Of a stretch of DNA of 11,601 nucleotides, positions 1 to 6,895 are shown piece by piece. Source of the stretch: CALVGQ01 sp964368495 (lineage in GTDB: Bacteria; Bacillota_I; Bacilli_A; Erysipelotrichales; Erysipelotrichaceae); NCBI GenBank assembly GCA_964368495.1, contig CAYJAJ010000036.1, forward strand, positions 1 through 11,601, read 5' to 3'. A model generated the notes under the pieces. The model made no database searches. It was given only the letters and a program-made list of their open reading frames with translations, and had not been told where the DNA came from. The position numbers were made by a program, and so were the translations under genes. How positions within the stretch are numbered: the first letter of the stretch is position 1; every line of letters begins with the position of its first letter.

Positions 1-982
1 TCGATTCTTCTCCACCCATAATCCCTGCAATACCACAAGCTTCATTACCTGTTGTGATTAAAAGATCATCCTTAGTTATTTTGTAATCTATACCATCCAG
101 TGCTTGAAGGGTAAGTTCTTGTTGATCAACTACCGTGATTTCACGATGCGGAAGTTTATTTAAATCATAAAAATGAAGAGGTTGTCCAGTTTCAATCATG
201 ACATAATTAGAAATATCAACAACGTTATTTATCGATTTAACACCATAAGCTTGAAGATAGTCTTGCATCCACTTAGGTGAAGGTTTTACTACTACTTTAT
301 TCACTACTTTACCAAGAAAAGAAGGACATTTTGAAGTAGTACTATTTAATTTAAAATTACTAGGTTTACCAATGTTGGATGCCCCTTCACACTTAGGCCA
401 TACTGCCTCACGTCTTAAAATAGCTCCAACTTCTTTAGCTAAATTCCACATAGCATTACAGTCACTACGATTTGGAGTTAAGCCTATATCCAGTATCGTA
501 TCATCCATACCAATCAGTTTTAATACCTCAGTATCACCAATGGCTACTTCTTCTTTAAATACATAAATACCGTTTAAATCTTCTTCACTTTGAAGTTTTT
601 TATCTACTCCTAATTCTGATAAACTACAAATCATTCCATTAGAAGCTTGACCGCGTACTGTAGCTGCTTTAATTTGAAAATTCCCAGGCAAAACTGCCCC
701 TACTTTCGCCACTATGACAGTTTGTCCAGCACAAACATTAGGCGCTCCACAAACGATATCTAACACTTCTTCTTTAATATCTACTGTTGTGATATGTAAA
801 TGATCTGAATCAGGATGATCGATGCATGTTAGTACTTTTCCTACTACAAGGTTTGTACCTTCTGCCATTTTTTCAATGCCTTCTACTTCAAGTCCTGCTG
901 TTGTTAATTTATCAGCTAAAATAGAAGGCGTAATACCATCTAAATTAACGTATTCTTTTAACCAATTATAACTTAATCTCAT
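1..982 (-). CDS. pheT: Phenylalanyl-tRNA synthetase beta subunit, 5' part (runs off the left edge)
   Basis: This is the beta subunit of the alpha2-beta2 enzyme that charges tRNA-Phe in the cytoplasm. I translated the minus strand from the ATG at 982-980, and it stays open for 327 codons to the window edge. The full-length family is about 800 residues, so only the N-terminal two fifths is present. It begins MRLSYNWLKEYV, typical of PheT. An OB-fold tRNA-binding domain covers about residues 40-150, with HPDSDHL at 56-62. LTPNRSDC lies at 168-175, followed by the start of the B3/B4 editing region (about 210 on), ending in GIMGGEES at the edge. The start lies 17 bases after the pheS stop, with the purine-rich site AGGAAGAAGG just upstream, so it is co-transcribed with pheS and shares its T-box control. 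Nothing in the visible part looks damaged. Confidence 0.97.
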   Translation of the reverse strand, partial: MRLSYNWLKEYVNLDGITPSILADKLTTAGLEVEGIEKMAEGTNLVVGKVLTCIDHPDSDHLHITTVDIKEEVLDIVCGAPNVCAGQTVIVAKVGAVLPGNFQIKAATVRGQASNGMICSLSELGVDKKLQSEEDLNGIYVFKEEVAIGDTEVLKLIGMDDTILDIGLTPNRSDCNAMWNLAKEVGAILRREAVWPKCEGASNIGKPSNFKLNSTTSKCPSFLGKVVNKVVVKPSPKWMQDYLQAYGVKSINNVVDISNYVMIETGQPLHFYDLNKLPHREITVVDQQELTLQALDGIDYKITKDDLLITTGNEACGIAGIMGGEES

Positions 983-999
983 ATTATTACCTTCTTCCT

Positions 1000-2034
1000 T
1001 TAGTCAAAACGATTAAACATTTTCAAAAATCTTGCATCATTAATATAAAAATTACGAATATCATCAATACCATATTTAAGCATAGCAACACGCTCTAATC
1101 CCACCCCAAAGGCAAAACCAGAACATTTTGTTGAATCAAAACCAGCCATCTCAAGAACATTAGGATGTACCATACCAGCTCCTAATACTTCTATCCATCC
1201 TGTTTGCTTACAAACACTACATCCTTTACCACCACAAATATGACAAGACACATCGACTTCTACACTTGGCTCAGTAAATTGGAAATAAGAAGGTCTAAAG
1301 CGAATTTCTCTACCTTCACCAAACATACGATTAGCCATAAATAATAATGTTCCTTTTAAATCAGCTAAAGTAATGTTTTCAGCTACAACTAATCCTTCTG
1401 CTTGCATAAATTGATGAGAATGGGTTGCATCATCATCATCACGGCGATACACCTTTCCTGGACATATTACTTTAATCGGTAATACTCCTTTAGCCTTTTC
1501 TAACTCTCTTGTTTGAATGGCTGTTGTATGCGTTCTTAAAAGCACTTCTGGATTGATATAAAACGTATCTTGCATATCGCGTGCTGGATGATTTGCCGGT
1601 ATATTAGCACGCTCAAAATTATATAAATCAAGCTCTACTTCTGGCCCTTCTGCTACACTATAGCCCATACCAATAAATAGATCTTCTATTTCTTGGGTAA
1701 TGATGCTAAGGGGATGCTGTGTTCCTTTTTTTAGATTTAATCCTGCTAAAGTAACATCAATTTTTTCTTTTACTAGTTTTTCATTCAGTGCATTTTCTTC
1801 TAAAGCGCTCATTTTTTCATCAATAGCCTGTGCTACTACTTGTTTACACTCGTTCACCATTGCCCCAAAAGCTGGTTTTTCTTCTGCATTTAAGTCTTTC
1901 ATAAGGATCATTAAAGACTGAATAGGTCCTTTTTTACCCATGTAATTAATCTTAATTTGTTGAAGCTTAGCTACATCTTGACACTCACTGATTTCATTTA
2001 ACGCTTCTTGTTTTACCTGTACTATCTTTTCCAT
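1000..2034 (-). CDS. pheS: Phenylalanyl-tRNA synthetase alpha subunit
   Basis: This is the catalytic class II aminoacyl-tRNA synthetase subunit. It activates phenylalanine with ATP and transfers it to tRNA-Phe. At 344 residues it has the normal family length. Residues 1-90 are a charged helical arm (expected coiled coil that binds tRNA). The catalytic domain follows: LRTHTTAIQTR at 166-176, motif 2 around 193-214 (GKVYRRDDDDATHSHQF) and motif 3 around 306-327 (GFAFGVGLERVAMLKYG). Four cysteines at 264, 267, 272 and 275 (CxxC-x4-CxxC) form the small cysteine cluster often seen in Bacillota PheS. Ala308 in GFAFG is the position that sets pocket size in this family. The ATG at 2034 is supported by AGGAGG at 2045-2040, five bases upstream. 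It is first in the operon, ahead of pheT, behind a T-box leader. Confidence 0.98.
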   Translation of the reverse strand: MEKIVQVKQEALNEISECQDVAKLQQIKINYMGKKGPIQSLMILMKDLNAEEKPAFGAMVNECKQVVAQAIDEKMSALEENALNEKLVKEKIDVTLAGLNLKKGTQHPLSIITQEIEDLFIGMGYSVAEGPEVELDLYNFERANIPANHPARDMQDTFYINPEVLLRTHTTAIQTRELEKAKGVLPIKVICPGKVYRRDDDDATHSHQFMQAEGLVVAENITLADLKGTLLFMANRMFGEGREIRFRPSYFQFTEPSVEVDVSCHICGGKGCSVCKQTGWIEVLGAGMVHPNVLEMAGFDSTKCSGFAFGVGLERVAMLKYGIDDIRNFYINDARFLKMFNRFD

Positions 2035-2055
2035 ATTAACCTCCTATAGATAAAT

Positions 2056-2085
2056 AAAAAAAGTCCTTCCCAAGTAGGAACGACT
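2056..2085 (-). terminator. Conditional terminator of the pheST T-box
   Basis: The stem AGTCGTTCC (2085-2077) pairs with GGAAGGACT (2070-2062) around a six-base loop, with one G-G mismatch. Seven T residues follow on the minus strand (2062-2056). CGTTCC in the 5' arm is also needed for the antiterminator, so the two structures exclude each other, as expected for a T-box. Confidence 0.9.
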
Positions 2086-2284
2086 AGCGCGGTACCATCC
2101 TAATTCACTTATATTACTATAAGCACACCTTTTACCCTAGATAACGTTAGGGTTAACCGGGGAGTATTAATCCCACTATAAAGGTGAATTAGACAAGTTG
2201 TTGGACAAGGAACTTTCAGCAATCATTCCTCTCTCTTTGACCACAAACATTGTTTACTAGTCCTTTATTTATAACGCTTTAACA
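2056..2284 (-). promoter_or_regulatory. T-box leader RNA responding to tRNA-Phe, upstream of pheST
   Basis: This untranslated leader senses the charging state of tRNA-Phe. The Stem I base pairs ATAAAGG (2268-2262) with CCTTTAT (2184-2178), seven perfect base pairs. Directly above the 3' arm is the specifier UUC (2188-2186, a Phe codon) followed by A2185. The 5' side carries AGTA (2259-2256). The distal part has AGAGAG plus a GGAA...TTCC hairpin. Stem III is ACCCTA/TAGGGT (about 2152-2133). The T-box AGGATGGTACCGCG lies at 2101-2088. Its UGGU (2097-2094) can pair with the ACCA end of uncharged tRNA, and AGGA and GCG pair with UCCU and CGU to form the antiterminator. The alternative is the terminator at 2085-2056. 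High uncharged tRNA-Phe should therefore permit pheST transcription. The structure is read by eye, not folded by program. Confidence 0.95.
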
Positions 2285-2290
2285 GTGTTT

Positions 2291-2319
2291 ATTATAGCGT
2301 AATTTAATACAGCTTACAA
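2291..2319 (-). promoter_or_regulatory. Sigma-A-type promoter of pheST
   Basis: The -35 box is TTGTAA (2319-2314), then a 17-base spacer and a perfect -10 box TATAAT (2296-2291), all on the minus strand. This places the start of transcription near 2284, just before T-box Stem I. The -35 box begins 30 bases after the murI stop. Confidence 0.8.
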
Positions 2320-2348
2320 GAGACAATAGTAAACTTCTTTCCATTAAA

Positions 2349-3131
2349 TTACTCGATTAACAACATTTCATCTAATAAGGAAAAATATTGATTTATTTTA
2401 TTCAATTCACTTTTATCTGTCACTAAGTGTGAAGAATAATAAAAATCGAGCTTAGTTTGTTTTGAACACATTAAATTATGCCTATTTGCTTCATTCATTA
2501 AATGATTGACTACTCCTTGATTACCGTCCACAAACTTCACATGTTTAGGTAAAAAACGTCTAATATTTCTTTTAAAATAATTAAAATGTGTGCACCCTAA
2601 TATAAATGCAGAATACTCTTTAAAATCAAATTGTTGAAATTGTTCATGCAAATATTCATTTACTTCACTACTCTCAAACATTCCTTTTTCTGCATAATAT
2701 ACAAGCTTTGCTAGAGCAATGCAATCCACTTGATGGTGGTTATCTACACGATTAATAAGGTCATGCATTTTCTCACCAACTACTGTTATTGGTGTTGCCG
2801 CTACAAGTATTCTTTTTTTTGTATAATGCTCAACAGCTTTTTTTACCGCTGGTTCCATGCCTAAAATTGGAACTTTATATTTCTCTCTAAGTTGTTTAAT
2901 TGCCACGCTTGTCGCTGTATTGCAGGCAATCACAATTATTTCTGCACCTTGATTAATTAAAAAATCAACTGCTTCCATTGTATAACATAAAATTTGATTT
3001 GGACTTTTTTCACCATATGGAACATTATCTTTATCTGCATAATATAAAAAATGATTGTTTGGAAAAACTTTACATGCATAATGCAATACAGATAATCCAC
3101 CAATACCTGAATCAAAAAAACCTATTTTCAT
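2349..3131 (-). CDS. murI: Glutamate racemase
   Basis: This enzyme interconverts L- and D-glutamate and so supplies D-Glu for peptidoglycan. It is cytoplasmic and cofactor-independent. At 260 residues it matches the family length. Motifs in order are FFDSGIGGLSV at 5-15 (Asp7, Ser8), PYGEKS at 38-43, IACNTATS at 68-75 with catalytic Cys70, and ILGCTHF at 177-183 with catalytic Cys180. Both catalytic cysteines and their neighbouring Asn/Thr and Thr/His are present. I chose the ATG at 3131-3129 because GGAGGA (3141-3136) lies four bases upstream. A TTG at 3143 would add only four residues and overlap that ribosome site. The gene is separated from the upstream operon by a terminator and has its own extended -10 promoter. 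I see no terminator between its stop and the pheST promoter. Confidence 0.96.
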   Translation of the reverse strand: MKIGFFDSGIGGLSVLHYACKVFPNNHFLYYADKDNVPYGEKSPNQILCYTMEAVDFLINQGAEIIVIACNTATSVAIKQLREKYKVPILGMEPAVKKAVEHYTKKRILVAATPITVVGEKMHDLINRVDNHHQVDCIALAKLVYYAEKGMFESSEVNEYLHEQFQQFDFKEYSAFILGCTHFNYFKRNIRRFLPKHVKFVDGNQGVVNHLMNEANRHNLMCSKQTKLDFYYSSHLVTDKSELNKINQYFSLLDEMLLIE

Positions 3132-3161
3132 AATGTCCTCCAATCATTTATTATCAACCTT

Positions 3162-3170
3162 ATTATATCA
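3162..3170 (-). promoter_or_regulatory. Extended -10 promoter of murI
   Basis: TGATATAAT on the minus strand is a perfect extended -10 element (TGnTATAAT). It lies in the short gap between the terminator at 3185-3208 and the murI start. The -35 region at 17-base spacing is only a T-run, consistent with reliance on the TG extension. It predicts a 5' leader of roughly 25 bases. Confidence 0.6.
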
Positions 3171-3184
3171 AAACAAAATTATTT

Positions 3185-3208
3185 AAAAAAGCAGATTTTA
3201 TTCTGCTT
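3185..3208 (-). terminator. Intrinsic terminator overlapping the end of the CcdA-thioredoxin gene
   Basis: On the minus strand AAGCAGA (3208-3202) pairs perfectly with TCTGCTT (3195-3189) around a six-base loop, followed by a T-run (3190-3185). The 5' arm encodes the last residues of the upstream protein, and its TAA stop (3200-3198) lies inside the loop. This should end the dut-apeB-ppaC-uppP-ccdA transcript. Confidence 0.85.
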
Positions 3209-4325
3209 CATCCATATCATTAAATATTTCTTCTATTTTGTCCTTTTCAATGTATCCAGCAGCATGCCCATAAATATCACCATTTTCTAAAACAAAGTAA
3301 CTATGTGGAAACGAACTGACTTGGTACTTCATAAATACTTCACCAGATTCATCAAAAAGAACAGGCATCGTGAATCCTTGCTCATTAAGCCATGCTACAA
3401 TTTCATCGATGCTTCCATCATGGCCATTGGGATTAGCGACAGTCAATATCACTACATCATCTCGTGTTTCATGAATTTCTTGTAATGTTTGCAGTTCCTG
3501 TATACAGTACTTACACCATGTCGCAAAGAAAGTTAAAACAACTTTTTTTCCTTCATACATTTGTAATGTATGCTCCTCATTGTATTGATCTGTTAATAAA
3601 AAATCCATTTGATTAGCACTATTAGCCTGCTCATTTGCTTGTGAATGAACTAAAGAAAAGCCTTCATTAATCATAAATGAACCCATTATTATCAAAATAA
3701 TGCCACCAATTTTTATTAATTTCTTGAAAACATGTTGTTTTGCTTGAATAAAATTTAATGAAAATTGTGTAAATCCTCCTAAGACTAAAAACGGTAATAT
3801 AAAACCAAAAGCATAAACCAATATCATGATGCTTCCTGTAATCATGCTTTGGGAAGCAGCTAAAGTTAGCACACCTGATAAGGCAGGTCCTACACAAGGA
3901 GTCCAGGAAAAACTAAATAAAAAACCCATCATAAAAGCATTAAGCAAATTCATGTTGCTTAGATTGAGTTGTTTATTGATTCTTCTATCTTTGAGCAAAA
4001 GTGGAATTTCAATTATTTCTAATTGAACTAGCCCCATCAAAACTACAAAAACACCTCCAAGCACCATAAATTCAACATTATAGTCACTAAAGAAAAAATT
4101 TACTCCAGAAATTGTTAATGCAAGAACAAAAAAAGTCATTGTAATTCCCAACACAAAAAACAGTGTGTAAAGTAATATCTTACTTTGTCGATACGTAATA
4201 TTTCCATTTTCATCAACAACTTTGGCATTTTGACTTAAATATCCAAAATACAGTGGAAGGATCGGTAATACACATGGATTTAATGCTGATATAATTCCTT
4301 CGCTAAAAAGCAAAAAATAGTTCAT
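3198..4325 (-). CDS. CcdA-type membrane thiol transporter fused to a thioredoxin-like domain (DsbD-like)
   Basis: This is a predicted membrane protein that carries reducing electrons from cytoplasmic thioredoxin across the membrane to a fused extracytoplasmic thioredoxin domain. Residues 1-222 form a CcdA/DsbD core with about six hydrophobic segments (roughly 5-30, 50-73, 84-107, 128-157, 163-185, 203-222). Its paired cysteines are Cys18 in NPCVLP and Cys144 in WTPCVGP. After a polar Asn/Gln linker (about 227-240), residues 241-375 form a TlpA/redoxin domain with the active site WCKYC at 270-274. The ATG at 4325 lies 13 bases after the uppP stop, and its ribosome site GAAAGG overlaps that stop, so it is probably translationally coupled. 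It could serve cytochrome c maturation, oxidative repair or general thiol reduction. No cytochrome gene is nearby, so the client is unknown. Confidence 0.9.
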   Translation of the reverse strand: MNYFLLFSEGIISALNPCVLPILPLYFGYLSQNAKVVDENGNITYRQSKILLYTLFFVLGITMTFFVLALTISGVNFFFSDYNVEFMVLGGVFVVLMGLVQLEIIEIPLLLKDRRINKQLNLSNMNLLNAFMMGFLFSFSWTPCVGPALSGVLTLAASQSMITGSIMILVYAFGFILPFLVLGGFTQFSLNFIQAKQHVFKKLIKIGGIILIIMGSFMINEGFSLVHSQANEQANSANQMDFLLTDQYNEEHTLQMYEGKKVVLTFFATWCKYCIQELQTLQEIHETRDDVVILTVANPNGHDGSIDEIVAWLNEQGFTMPVLFDESGEVFMKYQVSSFPHSYFVLENGDIYGHAAGYIEKDKIEEIFNDMDEAE

Positions 4326-4338
4326 TAATTAAGCCTTT

Positions 4339-5163
4339 CTATACAAATAATGTAATTAAGACAATAATACCTAAAACAATTCTATATACACCAAATGCTT
4401 TAAAATCATTTCTTCGAATGTAATCCATTAAAAACTTAATGGCAATAATCGATACAACAAAGGCAACCACAATACCTGTAGCAAATACTCCCCAAGCAAG
4501 TGGTGTCATTACCACATTTAATTTAAGTAGTTTAAGCAAACTAGCACCTGCCATAACAGGTATTGCCAAGAAAAATGAAAACTCAGCTGCTACAACACGG
4601 GATGTTCCAATCATTACTGCTCCTAAAATTGTTGCACCAGAACGTGAAGTTCCTGGTATTAACGCTAGAACTTGAAAGCATCCAATTAAAAATGCTGTTT
4701 TGTATGTCAAATCATTAAGTGTTTTAATTTTTACTTTCTTTTCTTTGTTTTCAATAACTATAAATAACACTCCATACACAATCAAAGTAATAGCTATAAC
4801 TATTGGTCCATATAAATAGGATTCAATCACATCATCAAACAAAAATCCTATTATACCTGCTGGTATTATTCCAACAATGACCTTTGACCAAAGTGATAGT
4901 GTATCATTTTTTTCTTGCATATTTTTTCTAGAAGAGAATGGATTTAAGCGGTGGAAATAAAGCAAACAAACAGCCAATATCGATCCAAACTGAATGACTA
5001 CCATAAACATATTTACAAAGTCTGCATTCATCAACGTATCATCAAAAACATTAAGTTGTACTACTTCATCTACTAATAACATATGTCCAGTACTGCTTAT
5101 CGGAAGCCATTCACTTATGCCTTGAACAATCCCTAACAATATAGCTTTTAGTATTTCTAACAT
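4339..5163 (-). CDS. uppP: Undecaprenyl-diphosphate phosphatase (BacA/UppP family)
   Basis: This integral membrane enzyme converts undecaprenyl diphosphate to undecaprenyl phosphate. That regenerates the lipid carrier for peptidoglycan, and higher dosage usually raises bacitracin tolerance. The length of 274 residues is normal. The first signature, GIVQGISEWLPISSTGH (11-27), contains the family's (E/Q)xxxE element as Gln14 and Glu18, with Ser24 and His27. The second signature, PGTSRSGAT (170-178), contains Arg174. Several hydrophobic segments are evident (about 1-20, 50-70, 94-110, 118-138, 155-170 and most of 185-274). The ATG at 5163 is preceded by AAGGTG at a five-base spacing. It lies 22 bases after the ppaC stop and 13 before the CcdA fusion, so it is in the middle of the operon. 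Confidence 0.96.
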   Translation of the reverse strand: MLEILKAILLGIVQGISEWLPISSTGHMLLVDEVVQLNVFDDTLMNADFVNMFMVVIQFGSILAVCLLYFHRLNPFSSRKNMQEKNDTLSLWSKVIVGIIPAGIIGFLFDDVIESYLYGPIVIAITLIVYGVLFIVIENKEKKVKIKTLNDLTYKTAFLIGCFQVLALIPGTSRSGATILGAVMIGTSRVVAAEFSFFLAIPVMAGASLLKLLKLNVVMTPLAWGVFATGIVVAFVVSIIAIKFLMDYIRRNDFKAFGVYRIVLGIIVLITLFV

Positions 5164-5185
5164 AGGTTCACCTTATTTCTAATTT

Positions 5186-6817
5186 TTATATTTTTTTCAT
5201 CTGTGCTGACAAGCGCGGAATCAATTGTTGCTTACGAGAAATAATTTCATGATCATACCCACTATTCTCATCAAATACTGTTTCAAATAAGTCTGATACC
5301 ACATAAGAAAGAGGACCACTAAATACAAACATAGTACCTTCTGCCAATACGTGAGTAAACATCATAATGAGTAAATCAAGTTGTTTTTTCTCTTGTTCCT
5401 CGATTAAAGATTCTTTAAATTGAGGAATTAATTTTTGGATATCCTCAACATTACGATAATTTGTTTGTCCAACAGCTATATGATAGCGTCCAATTTCGTA
5501 ATGTTTTAAATCTCGATTTAATATTTGAGTAGGAGTTGAATCTTTTAGTGCCACTGATGCACTTAACATTTCAACTGCATATTTTTCTAAATCTACACTT
5601 GCTAAAGCAGCAAGCTCAGTAGCCATATCAATATCAAATTGAGTTGTTGTTTTTGATTTAAAATAAAGTGTGTCTGAAATAATAGCACTCATCATAATTC
5701 CAGCCATTTGTGGAGTTGGAATAATATTGTTCTCTTTATAAAGTTGTCCAACAATTGAACAAGTACAACCACATTTTTGATTACGATAAAAAATTGGTTT
5801 AGATGTTTCAATGTTACCAATATGATGATGATCAATAATTTCTTCTACTTCAGCATCTTCAATATGATCAATTGCTTGAATTTTTGAACTGTGGTCCACT
5901 AAAATAAATTTCTTAGGATCATATTTTAACAAATGATAACGTGAAATAGCCCCTACAATACTTCCTTCCTCATCGAGTACAGGATAACTACGATAGCGTG
6001 TGTTTGCAATTTTTTTACTAATATCGTCAACATATTCACTATCTTTATAAGTAATCACATTTTTAGTCATAATGCATTCAATTGGAAAAGATTCGTAGAT
6101 AACACGAGCCACTTTCATTGAATCATTCTTTGTTGTAATAATCGCACATCCCATGTTTTTCGCAAACTTTTGAACTTCTGCACTAACTGGTTGTCCACAA
6201 GTAATTACTAAACACTTTACTCCTATTTCAATTAGTTTCTTTTGTTTTTTATCGTCGTCACTTAAAATGCATATACCATTTACAAATTTCAATAAAGAAT
6301 CATCATCATTTTGTAATGTTTTTATGCAAACACGACCATTACTTTTAAATACAAGTGGAGCAGTAAGTATTTCACCTTTAATAGTTTTTGCAATTGATTC
6401 TAAACTAGCTTTTTTCATTAATAATTCAAGCTCTTCATCTAACATCAAGCGAAGCAAAGCCAAGTTTGAAGTCGATACAACACCAAGTAATTTTTGTTTT
6501 TCATCAACTACAAATAAAGATTTGTTTTTTAAAACAAATAATTTTTCCCATGCCTCTTTAACTGTGGTTTGTTCATTCACAATTGTAGGTTTATCCATCT
6601 CAATATCTTTTAATTGACTTCTTGCGTCTTTAAGAAGTAATGGATTCATAACATTAAATTTCTTCAAAACAAATTTTGTTTCATCATTTAATGGACCAAG
6701 TCTACATGCAATTGCATCAAATCCTAATTTTTGCTTTAAATTAGCATAGGATAATGCTGCACATATAGAATCAGTGTCTGGATTCTTATGACCTACGACA
6801 TAAATTTTTTCTTTCAT
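5186..6817 (-). CDS. ppaC: Manganese-dependent family II inorganic pyrophosphatase with CBS-DRTGG-CBS insert
   Basis: This cytoplasmic enzyme hydrolyses pyrophosphate to two phosphates. Its length, 543 residues, fits the CBS-PPase subgroup; family II enzymes without the insert are near 310. The DHH domain begins at GHKNPDTDS (9-17: His10, Asp14, Asp16). It is interrupted by CBS1 (about 76-130), a DRTGG domain (about 140-245) and CBS2 (about 246-300). It resumes with LVDH (Asp308), DHHH (329-332) and SDT (Asp382). The DHHA2 domain ends with SRKQQ at 527-531. In relatives the insert binds adenine nucleotides: AMP/ADP inhibit, while ATP or diadenosine polyphosphates activate. All expected metal ligands are present, but the usual DHNE reads DHSS (308-311). 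I chose the ATG at 6817 because relatives start MKxxIYVxGH; an in-frame ATG at 6829 adds four residues. Neither has a strong ribosome site. Confidence 0.95.
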   Translation of the reverse strand: MKEKIYVVGHKNPDTDSICAALSYANLKQKLGFDAIACRLGPLNDETKFVLKKFNVMNPLLLKDARSQLKDIEMDKPTIVNEQTTVKEAWEKLFVLKNKSLFVVDEKQKLLGVVSTSNLALLRLMLDEELELLMKKASLESIAKTIKGEILTAPLVFKSNGRVCIKTLQNDDDSLLKFVNGICILSDDDKKQKKLIEIGVKCLVITCGQPVSAEVQKFAKNMGCAIITTKNDSMKVARVIYESFPIECIMTKNVITYKDSEYVDDISKKIANTRYRSYPVLDEEGSIVGAISRYHLLKYDPKKFILVDHSSKIQAIDHIEDAEVEEIIDHHHIGNIETSKPIFYRNQKCGCTCSIVGQLYKENNIIPTPQMAGIMMSAIISDTLYFKSKTTTQFDIDMATELAALASVDLEKYAVEMLSASVALKDSTPTQILNRDLKHYEIGRYHIAVGQTNYRNVEDIQKLIPQFKESLIEEQEKKQLDLLIMMFTHVLAEGTMFVFSGPLSYVVSDLFETVFDENSGYDHEIISRKQQLIPRLSAQMKKI

Positions 6818-6861
6818 ATCTATTCTCATCTCTCTTATATATATATTTATTTATCTATCTA

Positions 6862-6890
6862 ATAATACTTGAATATTTATTAGAATTCAA
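6862..6890 (-). promoter_or_regulatory. Possible internal promoter (or weak hairpin) between apeB and ppaC
   Basis: TTGAAT (6890-6885), a 17-base spacer and TATTAT (6867-6862) resemble a sigma-A promoter directed at ppaC, in the 78-base gap. The same bases also form an 8-bp inverted repeat (ACTTGAAT 6867-6874 / ATTCAAGT 6885-6892) just after the apeB stop. It has no T-run, so a terminator is less likely. The two readings cannot be separated by eye. Confidence 0.35.
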
Positions 6891-6895
6891 GTTAG

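Noticed and set aside
372..566. Plus-strand frame inside pheT, and similar plus-strand frames within pheS, ccdA, uppP, ppaC, apeB and dut
   Set aside because: All are antisense to well-identified minus-strand genes and show no ribosome site or family motif.
3132..3143. TTG start extending murI by four residues
   Set aside because: It would place the start on the ribosome site itself. The ATG at 3131 has GGAGGA at good spacing.
3667..3897. Minus-strand frame of 76 codons within the CcdA fusion gene
   Set aside because: It is an out-of-frame overlap of a gene whose correct frame has clear domains and cysteine motifs.
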